NCBI RefSeq assembly: GCF_013201605.1
Contig: NZ_CP053848.1
Span: 558,001-622,000 of the forward strand
DNA from: Campylobacter ornithocola
GTDB lineage: Bacteria; Campylobacterota; Campylobacteria; Campylobacterales; Campylobacteraceae
DNA: 64,000 nt
Direction: 5' to 3'
Shown: positions 36,479 through 45,031 of the stretch, one piece after another
Layout of the letters: each line of letters opens with the position of its first letter
How positions within the stretch are numbered: position 1 is the first letter of the stretch
Position numbers and translations under genes: made by a program
Notes under the pieces: model-generated
The model's input: only the letters and a program-made list of their open reading frames with translations
Told to the model about the DNA's origin: nothing
Databases searched by the model: none

Positions 36479-37690
36479 ATGGCACTCTCTCAAAGTGATA
36501 TAGAAGCATTAGAAATAAAGGAAAAACAATACTTAGTTCCGCTCGGTGAGCCAAAAGAGCTTTATTTAAAAATTCATCCTACAGGTAGAAAAGTTTTTCA
36601 ACTTAGAGAACAAAAATTAAAAAAATATATAACCATAGGAGAGTTTAGAAAAGGATTGTTAAGTCTTGCAGAAGCTAGAAAGGAAGCGATTAAGATTTTA
36701 CAACAATTAAGAAGCGGGGATTTTATCGATAATAAGAATAAAAAATTTACATTAAATATGGCAAATGATCACTATATGGAAACTATAGGAAAAAAACTTT
36801 CATATTTTACTATAAAAAAGGAACAGGGGACTTTTGTAAAATACATACAGCCTATGCTAGGAGAAAAGCCTATTAATTTGCTAGAAAAGAAAGACTTTCT
36901 TCCTATTTATGATCATATGAATTCAAAAAATATTTATTCAACTTTAAATAAAAGTATTGCTTTTATTTGCAGGATTTTAGAACTCGCAAGACAAAGAGGA
37001 GAATTAAAAACTAATATTATTGTAGATTTAAAAGATTTACAAAAGTACTATAGATTAATCAATGATGATTGCAATGCGAAGCATTTTAAAGCTTTGGTAG
37101 AAGAAAAAGAAGTTAAGTTTATGCTTGAATGTATGAAAGAGTATAGGCAAAGAGCTAGGGTTAATGTGAATATTATAAATGCAATTTATTTTACGCTTTT
37201 GACAGCACAAAGAAGTAAAAATATACGATTTGCTAAATGGAGTGAGATAGATTTTGATAATAATCTTTGGGTTATACAAGCTGAAGATATGAAGGTAAAA
37301 AGCAATGGTGAAAATATTATCCCATTGAATGAATATGCATTAAAAATATTACAAATGCAAAAGATGTTTAATATAAACAAAGAATATGTGTTTTTTAATT
37401 TTGATAAATGCATTAGCGATAACTTTGCAAGCAAGTTTTTCAAAATGTATGATTTGAAACATACAATACATGGATTTAGAAGTACTTTTAGGAGTATATG
37501 TACAGAAAAAAGCAACGAGCTTATAAAACTTGGCATAGGCAAAGATATCGCTGAGATGATATTGCACCATGTAAATGGAAGTGAAGTTGAAAGAGCTTAT
37601 AATAGAAGTAAGGCCATTGATTTAAGGAAACAGCTTATGAGTTGGTATGGCGAATACTTAAATTCCTTGTGTCCATTTGATTTTAAATGA
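36479..37690 (+). CDS. int: Prophage tyrosine integrase
   Basis: 403 residues from ATG 36479 (AAAGGGCG upstream; the upstream GTG/ATG-like extension is non-conserved). N-terminal arm-binding DUF4102-like domain (LKIHPTGRKVFQLREQ, TIGEFRKGLLSLAEARKEAI). The catalytic domain has Arg in LLTAQRSKNIRFAKWSEI, HxxR in HTIHGFRSTFR, and LHHVNGSEVERAYNRS carrying the last His and the Tyr nucleophile. P4/phage-type enzyme adjacent to tRNA-Arg(CCT). Confidence 0.93.
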   Translation: MALSQSDIEALEIKEKQYLVPLGEPKELYLKIHPTGRKVFQLREQKLKKYITIGEFRKGLLSLAEARKEAIKILQQLRSGDFIDNKNKKFTLNMANDHYMETIGKKLSYFTIKKEQGTFVKYIQPMLGEKPINLLEKKDFLPIYDHMNSKNIYSTLNKSIAFICRILELARQRGELKTNIIVDLKDLQKYYRLINDDCNAKHFKALVEEKEVKFMLECMKEYRQRARVNVNIINAIYFTLLTAQRSKNIRFAKWSEIDFDNNLWVIQAEDMKVKSNGENIIPLNEYALKILQMQKMFNINKEYVFFNFDKCISDNFASKFFKMYDLKHTIHGFRSTFRSICTEKSNELIKLGIGKDIAEMILHHVNGSEVERAYNRSKAIDLRKQLMSWYGEYLNSLCPFDFK

Positions 37691-37862
37691 TAACTTTTTT
37701 AGATTTAAACCAATGATCTAGTTCTGTTTTTTTATACCTGATTGTTTTAACATCAATCTTGTAGTGTGGCATGCCATTGCTTCTTGCTCTAAATTGTTGT
37801 AAAGGGTTTAATCCATACATTTGCTCTACTTGCTTTGGTGTTAAAAATTCTATATTTGACAT
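37683..37862 (-). CDS. Small HTH protein, probable excisionase (AlpA/Xis-like)
   Basis: A 59-residue protein starting at ATG 37862. FLTPKQVEQMYGLNPLQQFRARSNGMPHYKIDVKTIRYKKTELDHWF is the winged-helix pattern of MerR/Xis-type small regulators. It overlaps the integrase 3' end by 8 bases on the other strand. Position and size fit an excisionase, which is inference. Confidence 0.7.
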   Translation of the reverse strand: MSNIEFLTPKQVEQMYGLNPLQQFRARSNGMPHYKIDVKTIRYKKTELDHWFKSKKVII

Positions 37863-37872
37863 GGGGTTTCCT

Positions 37873-38532
37873 TTAAATATTGTATTTTATATTGATGATT
37901 TTAAACAAAATGTCTTTGTATGCACTCCATACTTGCGTATAATCTTCACGACCATCGTTTAACTCTTCATTTTTTACATTTTTCCACCATGATATGCTTT
38001 CTTGTTTGCAACCTATGGCTATATCTTGAGAATTAAAGGATATGGAAAATTTTTCTACTTGTAATGAGCATATGTTTTCCATATCTCCTATGGTATTTGA
38101 AATTAAAGTATTTTTAAAAAATGGATTTGTAATTCTTGTTTTTAAGAAATTGTTTTCTCTTAAATCAGCCCCGCTAAAATCACAATCTATAAATCTAGCA
38201 GAATTTGAAAAAATGTTTTCTAATGAGCAATTTTTAAAATTAGTTTCATTTGCAATTACATCTTGCATATAAGCGTTTTTTAAAACAGCATTTGTAAAAA
38301 CAGCATTTGATATAATGCTTGATTGAAAATTGCAATATTGTAAAATGGCATTAGTGAAATCAGCCTCGATTAGATCTAAACTATTAAAATCTACGCCTGT
38401 TAAATTTTGCTCTTTAAAATTAGCATTTTTTAAAGATATTTTTTGCTTTCTACAAAAATCAAGTAATTCGCTTAAACTAATTTCAGTTTTTTCTATAATA
38501 ATATTTCCATTTTTGTCATAAATTGTAGCCAT
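37873..38532 (-). CDS. Pentapeptide-repeat protein
   Basis: 219 residues; about 31-150 are pentapeptide repeats of the A(D/N)LXX kind (NANFKEQNLTGVDFNSLDLIEADFTNA, AVFTNAVLKNAYM, SGADLRENNF), which form a quadrilateral beta-helix. The tail (about 165-219) is not repetitive. Some relatives mimic DNA; others are effectors. Cargo gene of the prophage, role unknown. RBS AAAGGAAAT. Confidence 0.85.
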   Translation of the reverse strand: MATIYDKNGNIIIEKTEISLSELLDFCRKQKISLKNANFKEQNLTGVDFNSLDLIEADFTNAILQYCNFQSSIISNAVFTNAVLKNAYMQDVIANETNFKNCSLENIFSNSARFIDCDFSGADLRENNFLKTRITNPFFKNTLISNTIGDMENICSLQVEKFSISFNSQDIAIGCKQESISWWKNVKNEELNDGREDYTQVWSAYKDILFKIINIKYNI

Positions 38533-38542
38533 TTTATTTCCT

Positions 38543-39223
38543 TTAGAATTGTTTTTTAAAGAATGGGTGTTTTGAATAAAATTTTTCTATATCATCGTAG
38601 TTTTTATAGTAGTATAATTTGTTTTCTAGCCTTTTTAAGATAGCTTCAAAAACTTCATTTTTTCCTATTTTTTCTGCAAATAGACTAAACTCCCACTCTT
38701 TCATACAAAGAATGTTATAATCACGAGCAAGTATTTTCCTAAGCTCTAAAAGTTCTTTTTCACTAAGTTTTCTTTTAAAGCTTAACTCGTTTTTATGTTC
38801 TAAATCATACTTTAAAGCTTTAATCTCATTTTCATATTTTAGCTTTTGCTGTTTAAGTTGAGATTTATAACCTAAGCTCTGTCTAAAAGCTAGTTTTTGC
38901 ATTTGTTCAGCTTCTAGGTTTTTAAGTTTTTCTTTCATTTGATAAAAAGCAAAAACTAAAACTTTTTTAGCATTTCTAACACTTTCGCTATTTTTCATAT
39001 AAGTTAAAAGTAGAGTTGCTTGTTGTTCGTTTAGATAGTAAATTTTTTTATTTGTTTTTGCCGTTTTTTGAAATGAAAAGTCTAATTTTCCAAAACATTC
39101 TAAATCTTGCTTATAAGTTCTTATAAGTCTTTGTATTGAACTTGTATCTACCTTAGATATTGTAGAAATTTTATTTTGGTCTGTAACTAAATCGGTATTT
39201 AAAATATAAACTAAATCATTCAT
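38543..39223 (-). CDS. Phage regulatory protein of the Rha family
   Basis: 226 residues from ATG 39223 (AAAAGGA 7 bases upstream; an in-frame TTG six codons earlier overlaps the RBS). The N-terminal part (LVTDQNKISTISKVDTSSIQRLIRTY, KKIYYLNEQQATLLLTYMKNSESVRNAKKVLVFAFYQM) is the Rha DNA-binding domain found in lambdoid regulators. Then come a coiled coil (about 90-150) and a basic C-terminal part. Likely modulates lytic development. Confidence 0.82.
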   Translation of the reverse strand: MNDLVYILNTDLVTDQNKISTISKVDTSSIQRLIRTYKQDLECFGKLDFSFQKTAKTNKKIYYLNEQQATLLLTYMKNSESVRNAKKVLVFAFYQMKEKLKNLEAEQMQKLAFRQSLGYKSQLKQQKLKYENEIKALKYDLEHKNELSFKRKLSEKELLELRKILARDYNILCMKEWEFSLFAEKIGKNEVFEAILKRLENKLYYYKNYDDIEKFYSKHPFFKKQF

Positions 39224-39353
39224 GATATAATCCTTTTTCAATACTTTATTATTGAAATTATATTATATTAAAAATGATATATCAATATTATTTAATTATT
39301 TTTTTATTATAAAAATAATGAAGTCGTATTGATATTAAATTAACGCTCGGATT

Positions 39354-39761
39354 TTAAATCCGTTCGTTTTTAATATCATCAATAAAAAGATACATTATGT
39401 ATTGATTTAAAGACACTCCTGCTTTTTCTGCTTTTTTTTCTAATTTGTCTTTTAATTCATTTGGAATTTTAATCTGTAGATTATAGCTTCCCTTACTTTC
39501 TTTCTCTTCTGCCATTTTCTTTTTATCCTTTTCTATATCTTTTTTTGTTGCATTTGGATTTGTAATCATAATATCATAATGATCTTCTTCAGCCTCTTTC
39601 AAAAGCCACTCATAAGCTGTATTTTTATTCATATCTAAATTATTTTTTTCACAATACTTGTAAAATCTTTTGTAATATTTTTCTTTATTTGGATTTAAAA
39701 ATTTTGTTGGATATTCATCCATAAATTTTTTACTTATTTCAATAAAATCTTTTTCATCCAT
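39354..39761 (-). CDS. Protein with C-terminal HicB/RHH-like DNA-binding motif
   Basis: 135 residues. The last 45 (YNLQIKIPNELKDKLEKKAEKAGVSLNQYIMYLFIDDI) form a ribbon-helix-helix as in HicB-type antitoxins. The N-terminal part is charged and helical, without a recognised fold. It overlaps the preceding 257-residue gene by one base (TAATG), so the two form an operon that resembles a toxin-antitoxin or two-gene regulatory unit. Confidence 0.7.
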   Translation of the reverse strand: MDEKDFIEISKKFMDEYPTKFLNPNKEKYYKRFYKYCEKNNLDMNKNTAYEWLLKEAEEDHYDIMITNPNATKKDIEKDKKKMAEEKESKGSYNLQIKIPNELKDKLEKKAEKAGVSLNQYIMYLFIDDIKNERI

Positions 39762-40534
39762 TAATTTTCCTTTGTATCTTTTGGTATAATGCTATGTAAT
39801 GCTGTAATACGATAAAGCTTAACTAAACCATCTATTTTATGCACTGATAAATCTACTAAGTAGTAATTATCGAATGGATTTTTATTGATAAGCTCTTTTG
39901 CTTCTTTATCTACTATTTCCGTGCTTATTGCTTTATTTGGAACAATATCATCACATATAGCCTTATCTTTTACTATGCGTTCGCTATCTTTAACTTCTTT
40001 CATTCTTATTAAAACATTTTGGAAGTGTTTTTGTTCTTTATCTTCATAGTTTTTAATTTGTTTTGCTGTGGCTATACCTTGTTTGTAAGCGTCTTTATTT
40101 TCCTGATTAACAACAACACAATCTTTATAATCATTATAAGTAATACTAAGATTTAAATCTTTTTGCTCTGCTAAGGCTAAAATGCTTTCTAAGTTGTCAA
40201 GATTACTCTTAGTTAATGTTTTATCTTCTTTAATCTCTTCTATGCTTTTTTTACCTATATTTTTAATATTGTTAAAAAATTCAAAATAAGCATTTATATT
40301 TGGTAGTAATTCTCCAAACATAAGAGCACCACATACAACAAGATTAAAAACATCACTTCCTTTTTCTACTGATTTTAAAGTTGTTTTAATACCGCTAGTT
40401 CCTTGAGTTATATAGATATACTCATCTATAGAATTATTTAGTGCTAATAATGCGTTAGATAAAGTTTTAATATCTATTGGATTATCTTTTTGTATAGTAA
40501 ATCTTATATTTACATTTTCAATTGTATCTCCCAT
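39761..40534 (-). CDS. Hypothetical prophage protein (257 aa)
   Basis: I do not recognise the family. Seen: an N-terminal beta-rich part (NVNIRFTIQKDNPIDIKTLSNALLALNNSIDEYIY), one hydrophobic stretch (about 62-84, VFNLVVCGALMFGELLPNINAYF) that could be a membrane or buried helix, a Lys/Glu-rich helical middle, and a C-terminal beta-like piece (YYLVDLSVHKIDGLVKLYRITAL). Co-transcribed with the RHH-containing gene. RBS AAAGGGGA. Confidence 0.65.
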   Translation of the reverse strand: MGDTIENVNIRFTIQKDNPIDIKTLSNALLALNNSIDEYIYITQGTSGIKTTLKSVEKGSDVFNLVVCGALMFGELLPNINAYFEFFNNIKNIGKKSIEEIKEDKTLTKSNLDNLESILALAEQKDLNLSITYNDYKDCVVVNQENKDAYKQGIATAKQIKNYEDKEQKHFQNVLIRMKEVKDSERIVKDKAICDDIVPNKAISTEIVDKEAKELINKNPFDNYYLVDLSVHKIDGLVKLYRITALHSIIPKDTKEN

Positions 40535-40638
40535 AATGTCCCCTTTTTTACAATTCCTTAATCACCTGCTGAAGTTTCATCTTTAAATATTTCTTTTCTA
40601 TATTTTTCTAAGTTTTCCATTGGTTTCCTTTTTTTATC

Positions 40639-40656
40639 TTTGATAATTTTATCAAA
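40639..40656. promoter_or_regulatory. Palindromic operator-like site
   Basis: TTTGATAA and TTATCAAA around TT, an 18-bp near-perfect palindrome in the gap 40535-40721. A tiny ORF with a good RBS (start at 40620, about 20 residues, MENLEKYRKEIFKDET...) lies just left of it; I list it here only as possible. Confidence 0.4.
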
Positions 40657-40721
40657 AAGTATTTTATAAACAACTTCTTAGTTTGTAGATTTGAATGTTT
40701 TAATATGTTTTAAAAACCTTC

Positions 40722-40898
40722 TCATCCTTTCAACAATTCTTTTGCTCTTATCAAGAATTTTTTCAAATCAGCTAAATTGTCTCTTAACTCATCTTCGTCG
40801 CACTCTTCCATATAATCAATCAACTCTAAGCATTCTTTGTTAATTAAAGCCAAAGCTCTTGCGTGTTCTATGGCTGTGTTAATTTTTTCTTTTAACAT
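40722..40898 (-). CDS. Small acidic helical protein (58 aa)
   Basis: MLKEKINTAIEHARALALI..., strongly helical with an acidic patch (EECDEDELRDN). It starts at ATG 40898, 11 bases after the SSB-like gene, and stays in the recombination operon. Function unknown. Confidence 0.6.
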   Translation of the reverse strand: MLKEKINTAIEHARALALINKECLELIDYMEECDEDELRDNLADLKKFLIRAKELLKG

Positions 40899-40909
40899 TT
40901 TTATTTGCT

Positions 40910-41605
40910 TTAAAATGGAAGCTCACCATCATCTTCTAAAGTGGCATCTAAAGTATGAATTTGTTGAGGTTTTTGATTAAAATTTTGTGCATATGGGTCA
41001 AATGAAATGCTTTGAACTTGAAACTCATTTTGCTCTTGTGGTAATTTTTTGTGTCTGGCTTTAAAGTTTTTATATACAACTGGCTCTTTTTGGTTTTTAA
41101 ATTCATCAAGACTTTGTAGTTTTGAGTTAAAAATTCTACTAAGTACTATTTTATTTTCAACTTGATTGTTTTTATTTAAAAACTCTTCTGTGTCAAAACC
41201 CAAAAGCAAAGTTTTATTTGTTAGCTCATCAAGACTTGTAGCTTCTGTTTCTTTTCCGTAGATATTTGCTTTTGTTTTTTTGCTAAGATCAAGTTCTTCT
41301 ATACCTAAAAATAGCATTATTGCGTTAAGTTGTCTAAAGCCTAAGTAGCTTTCCTTTTCGCCTTTTGAAGTTGTGTATGTAAAATCTCCATTCTTTGCAA
41401 TAAATAAATTAAAATCAGCTAATTTATTGTGTTTTTGGCATACAAATTCACATTTTACAAAAGTATTTGTATGGCCTGTGTTGCCGATAGTATCATATAA
41501 GAATATTTTTCTAAAATAGCCACTATATAAACCACCTTCGTTTAAATATTCAAGTAGTGGCTGATAATTTGCCACTTCATAATTTGCTTTAAATGTTGGT
41601 ATCAT
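40910..41605 (-). CDS. Putative phage single-stranded-DNA-binding-type protein
   Basis: 231 residues. An N-terminal beta-rich part is followed by a flexible Gln/Asn/Pro-rich stretch (about 180-220) and an acidic tip ending DDGELPF. The tip strongly resembles the C-terminal interaction tail of SSB (DDDIPF). It directly follows the RecT-like gene with a 17-base overlap, as SSBs often do in phage recombination modules. The OB fold cannot be confirmed by eye. Confidence 0.6.
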   Translation of the reverse strand: MIPTFKANYEVANYQPLLEYLNEGGLYSGYFRKIFLYDTIGNTGHTNTFVKCEFVCQKHNKLADFNLFIAKNGDFTYTTSKGEKESYLGFRQLNAIMLFLGIEELDLSKKTKANIYGKETEATSLDELTNKTLLLGFDTEEFLNKNNQVENKIVLSRIFNSKLQSLDEFKNQKEPVVYKNFKARHKKLPQEQNEFQVQSISFDPYAQNFNQKPQQIHTLDATLEDDGELPF

Positions 41606-42305
41606 TTTTTAGTCCTTGTTTAAGTTCGAATATTTTATTTTTATCATCTAACAATTCTTTTATTTTCTCTCTTGTAAAGATATTGTTGTTTTTGATAAAT
41701 GCATTTTGTTCTTCTTTATTTAAGCCCATATCCTCTAAGGTTTTTCTTAGTTCAAGCCCAAGTTTTTTTAGCTCATTTGCTTCATCTTTTATTAGTGTTG
41801 CTTTAGTATTGTTATAGTCTTTGATAGTATCTAATTCACTCTCATCTAACATTCCAAGACCGCAAATACTTAAAGTAACGCGCCTTTTAGCTTTAGTTAT
41901 GGCTTTCATTAAAGCATTTGCTAGGTTATCTCCGCCCAAATTTTTAATATTTAAAGCTCCGCTGTCGCAATCTGTTCTACCATCTGGAGTGCTAGCATAA
42001 ACCGTAACCATATAAATATCTCCAATTTGATTAGCTTCTGTTTTAGTGATAGATACTTTATGGATTTGTCTTAACTGATCTGTTGCCGTTTTTGTTGCAT
42101 AAAGGGTTAATTTACCACCTAACATAATGTATTCAAAAGGCTTAGTTAACATATTGATGCCTAAACTATCGCAAATACTTTTTACATAAGAAGTTCTTTC
42201 TTCATCGCTTAACTTTGATAAGTCTCCTTTAACGAGTGCTAGTTCATATGGATTAAAGTTAAAATTATTTTCTATGTTTTTTTCAGTTAGTGCTAATTGG
42301 CTCAT
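41589..42305 (-). CDS. Phage single-strand annealing recombinase (RecT-like)
   Basis: 238 residues. LSKLSDEERTSYVKSICDSLGINMLTKPFEYI, KLTLYATKTATDQLRQIH, PDGRTDCDSGAL and NALMKAITKAKRRVTLSICGLGMLDE are the conserved blocks of a widespread phage annealing protein annotated as RecT-like. A coiled C-terminus follows. Immediately downstream of the YqaJ-type exonuclease (1 base), so the pair forms a lambda-Red-type exo/annealase module. Confidence 0.82.
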   Translation of the reverse strand: MSQLALTEKNIENNFNFNPYELALVKGDLSKLSDEERTSYVKSICDSLGINMLTKPFEYIMLGGKLTLYATKTATDQLRQIHKVSITKTEANQIGDIYMVTVYASTPDGRTDCDSGALNIKNLGGDNLANALMKAITKAKRRVTLSICGLGMLDESELDTIKDYNNTKATLIKDEANELKKLGLELRKTLEDMGLNKEEQNAFIKNNNIFTREKIKELLDDKNKIFELKQGLKNDTNI

Positions 42306-42306
42306 T

Positions 42307-43167
42307 TTATGCTCCTTTTTTGATTTTTAAACACATTGAAGTGCTTTGTTTTACATACTCTTTTGGGATTTCTAATTTAGTAAAATCTAAAAAGCCTTTA
42401 TAATCAATTGTTGTTCTATTTTGCGGATAAACACTAATATCCAAGCATTTAACTTTCTCACCATTTGCTAGCTCTATAAATTCTTTTTTAAGAGCTTCTA
42501 GTTTTTCTTTTATAGGTTTCATTGTGCTTTCAAGTCTAATTATTTCTAAGGCCAATTCTTTTGCATGAGTATCATCAAGTTCTTTGTAGTCGCTTTTTTG
42601 ATTAACGAGATAATCTTTTATAAACTCATCTATTTTTCTAAGCATAAAATCTTGATATTCCTTATCGCTTTTAACCACACAATAAGTCAAATCATCATTC
42701 TCATTTAAGACTGCAAAAACACATTTTTCAAAACCACCTACAAAAAGTTGAAATTGGACTTGAGCGTAGTATTTTGGGCTAGGTTTTTTAAATTTTAACA
42801 CTTGCTCGTATTCTTCGTTGTTGCTTGAGTATTTAAACTCGTATATTGTTTTTTTATCATCTATACCATCTAAAGAAGCCATAAAAAGCTCATTTTCTAA
42901 GCTTTGAATAACAATAGGAGTTATATCTTTTCCTATTATAAATTCCATTTTTGCTCTGATTAATTCCTCATACTCTCTACCTTTTTGCATGGCTTTATTG
43001 GTATATGGTTCAAAAAGTCCTTGTATAAGTTCTTTTGCCTTTTCTTTGCTTAAAAAAGCACCTTTTTCACCAATGCAAGAGGCGACTATACTAGCTGTGA
43101 TTTTTCCTTTTCTAAACTCAAGCCATTCTTTAGAGCCTTGTTTTAATTCTATGATTTTATATTTCAT
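42307..43167 (-). CDS. YqaJ/lambda-exonuclease-type recombination nuclease
   Basis: 286 residues, PD-(D/E)xK fold. GSKEWLEFRKGKITAS (about 11-26), MQKGREYEELIRAKMEF, SLDGIDD and the catalytic EFKYSS (about 110-115) match the YqaJ viral recombinase family, a 5'-3' dsDNA exonuclease that makes the 3' tails used by the annealase. The C-terminal third is coiled. It overlaps the small upstream gene by 11 bases. Confidence 0.87.
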   Translation of the reverse strand: MKYKIIELKQGSKEWLEFRKGKITASIVASCIGEKGAFLSKEKAKELIQGLFEPYTNKAMQKGREYEELIRAKMEFIIGKDITPIVIQSLENELFMASLDGIDDKKTIYEFKYSSNNEEYEQVLKFKKPSPKYYAQVQFQLFVGGFEKCVFAVLNENDDLTYCVVKSDKEYQDFMLRKIDEFIKDYLVNQKSDYKELDDTHAKELALEIIRLESTMKPIKEKLEALKKEFIELANGEKVKCLDISVYPQNRTTIDYKGFLDFTKLEIPKEYVKQSTSMCLKIKKGA

Positions 43168-43411
43168 TTGTTTTCTCCTTTAGTGTTTTTATTTTTTTAA
43201 TTGCTAATTCTTCAGCGTTATCCATAGCTATAAGCCCTAACTCATCAAGTATTTTTATTTTAAAAGAGTGAAGTTTTCTAAGCTCTTTTTCTTTTTCTTC
43301 TAAAGCTAATAAGCTTTGATTTATTGCTTTGTTTTTAAGCCTGATATGATGCTGGGCTTTGAAAAGCTTTATTTTTAAATCATCATCTTTTTTGAAAAAT
43401 AACAACATCAA
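43157..43411 (-). CDS. Small coiled-coil early protein (84 aa)
   Basis: MMLLFFKKDDDLKIKLFKAQ... Lys/Glu/Leu-rich helix throughout, no motif. Overlaps neighbours by 4 and 11 bases, so it is translated within the early operon. Unknown function. Confidence 0.6.
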   Translation of the reverse strand: MMLLFFKKDDDLKIKLFKAQHHIRLKNKAINQSLLALEEKEKELRKLHSFKIKILDELGLIAMDNAEELAIKKIKTLKEKTNEI

Positions 43412-43611
43412 AGTTCCTTTGTTAATAAGCTTAATAGTTTAATGTTTTCAACTTCTATAGCCATTCTTAAGTTATTTTCACTTTTAAATAAGTCTTTAGC
43501 TTCTTTTAGTTTTTCTTCTAATAAAACTATTTTCTTTTTATATTCGCTGACTTCATTTGCATAATCATCAAAACGAACGTATGCCTTTTTGTTTATTACT
43601 TCTGCTCTCAT
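43408..43611 (-). CDS. Small coiled-coil early protein (67 aa)
   Basis: ATG 43611 preceded by AAAGGAATATCA; the longer reading from 43656 has no RBS. MRAEVINKKAYVRFDDYANEVSEY, then a long amphipathic helix. First gene of the leftward recombination operon, 20-odd bases from the promoter arm at 43631-43653. Confidence 0.6.
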   Translation of the reverse strand: MRAEVINKKAYVRFDDYANEVSEYKKKIVLLEEKLKEAKDLFKSENNLRMAIEVENIKLLSLLTKEL

Positions 43612-43630
43612 TGATATTCCTTTCAAAATC

Positions 43631-43769
43631 TTTATACTCAAATGAGCGCAAAGCAAAAAGGAAAAAATATGTCTTATTGTTTATAATTAAGGAGTAATCG
43701 CAATGAAAAAAACTTAATGAATGTGATGTAAAATCAAAACAAAAATCTTTGCGCTCATTTGAGTATAAA
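43631..43769. repeat. Perfect 23-bp inverted repeat with divergent promoter-like ends
   Basis: 43631-43653 and 43747-43769 are exact reverse complements, 93 bases apart. Each arm, read outward, contains TTTGCG... and GAGTATAAA (-10-like) and a CTCAaaTGAG dyad. The left arm would drive the recombination operon leftward; the right arm fires rightward into 43770-44214. Between the arms is a tiny RBS-ATG-AAA-AAA-ACT-TAA ORF. Confidence 0.75.
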
Positions 43770-44214
43770 AAGGGGTTTAAGAAAGCCGAAAGCCACGCTC
43801 TCTTTCGGTTATTGTGTTATAATTGTATTAAGCTTAGACTAAGCGTGGATATATATAATATGCTCTAAGGATTTTAGATGAGATAATTAACGAGCTTAAT
43901 TATCTCTTTTATTAATTCTAAAATAAGAATTATAAAATCAATTATCTTGCTCACCAATAACCCCCTTTCTAAAAAACCGAAAGAGTAGCCATACTTAATA
44001 CAATTGTTATTATACAAAAATTTTTCTTAAACCCTTAGTTTTCTGTCATTTTTAAAGTGCAAGAAAACATAAAATAGCACTATAAACATTTATATTAAGC
44101 CAAGTTTTTGGATAACTTGCTAACCCTTCTGCTATAAGAACTATCAACAAGGTAGTAAAGCTTAATTTCCAAGCAGTCAAAAGCTTAATCAAGTCTTTTT
44201 AGTAAAAGACTTTG
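43770..44214. other. Structured non-coding region
   Basis: No gene seen in 445 bases. It is full of dyads: CCGAAAG/CTTTCGG (near 43780-43801), GCTTAG/CTAAGC (around 43840), an 11-bp terminator-like stem GAGATAATTAA/TTAATTATCTC followed by TTTTATT (about 43880-43915), and TAATTCT/AGAATTA. ACCGAAAGAG and CTTAATACAATT each recur on opposite strands. Possibly one or more regulatory RNAs made from the right arm promoter. Confidence 0.5.
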
Positions 44215-44493
44215 TTAAACTTTAATAGTATTTAAAGTTTTTTGCGTTTCCTTTACTTTGGATATTAAATCCCAAATCTTAAAGTTAATATCTTCTTCTT
44301 TGTAAGTTCCTAAAGAAGTTGAAAACTCCCAATCTTCCATTTTGCACTCAAGATCTGTTATAAAATCTTCTATCAAATCTTTAAGATAAAAAAGATTTTT
44401 ACCACTCATACTCTCATCATGCATAAGCTCTTTAGCTAGAGTATCAGCTTCTCTTTCTCTTTTTTCTAAATCAAGGTAGCAACTATCTAACAT
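44215..44493 (-). CDS. Hypothetical prophage protein (92 aa)
   Basis: MLDSCYLDLEKREREADTLAKEL... acidic helical protein with one Trp-rich patch (CKMEDWEF). No known motif. ATG follows AAGGATTTAAA. Leftward, ends in the structured region. Confidence 0.6.
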   Translation of the reverse strand: MLDSCYLDLEKREREADTLAKELMHDESMSGKNLFYLKDLIEDFITDLECKMEDWEFSTSLGTYKEEDINFKIWDLISKVKETQKTLNTIKV

Positions 44494-44543
44494 TTTAAAT
44501 CCTTATATTTGTTATAATCCATTTCACTCTAGAAAGGCGAATT

Positions 44544-44693
44544 ATGGAAGAATTACAAAGCTTAAAAGCTCAACTAAACAAACTTATTTTAAGAATTGAT
44601 GAATTAGAAAGCAAAGTCACAATTCTTGAAAAAAGACTAAACGATAAAGACTTAGAAGAACTCACTGACACTCCTAATCTTTTAGAGAAATAA
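44544..44693 (+). CDS. Short coiled-coil protein (49 aa)
   Basis: MEELQSLKAQLNKLILRIDE... has a heptad pattern over its first 35 residues and an acidic tail ending TPNLLEK. RBS AAAGGCG. Lies between two leftward genes and overlaps the end of the next by 20 bases. Confidence 0.6.
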   Translation: MEELQSLKAQLNKLILRIDELESKVTILEKRLNDKDLEELTDTPNLLEK

Positions 44694-44865
44694 CAAACCC
44701 TTTGTTCTCTAACGCTTCTTTGGTGATTAAGTTCTTAACTGAATGCTCTAAAAGAGTAGCCAAAAACTCTTCCAAAGAAGCGTAATGTTTTGAATAATTT
44801 CTTTCAAAAGCTACCTCTAGCATTTTTTCTAAATCTTCTCTTAGATCTAATCTAATCACTAACAT
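44674..44865 (-). CDS. Small prophage protein (63 aa), possible RHH-type
   Basis: MLVIRLDLREDLEKMLEVAFERNYSKHYASLEEFLATLLEHS: a beta strand followed by two helices, as in ribbon-helix-helix regulators. ATG 44865 has AAGGATTTAAA upstream, so the longer N-terminus (MKPKKQKK) is probably not used. Function inferred weakly. Confidence 0.55.
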   Translation of the reverse strand: MLVIRLDLREDLEKMLEVAFERNYSKHYASLEEFLATLLEHSVKNLITKEALENKGFVISLKD

Positions 44866-44988
44866 TTTAAATCCTTTTTTTTGTTTCTTAGGTTTCATTT
44901 GTTTCGATGAAGAAAGAATATAATAAATATACTTAAAATTAAATTAAAAAGAATATATACTTTATACTTTTTAAAAATATGTTTATGA

Positions 44989-44994
44989 TATAAT
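44989..44994 (+). promoter_or_regulatory. -10 box of Sel1-protein gene
   Basis: TGATATAAT, extended -10, 37 bases upstream of the start. AT-periodic upstream DNA. Confidence 0.65.
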
Positions 44995-45031
44995 TTTATG
45001 TATAAAATAGAGGCAAAATAAAGGGTTGTTG

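Noticed and set aside
37055-37570. Three minus-strand ORFs inside the integrase
   Set aside because: Shadows of the integrase reading frame with no initiation signals.
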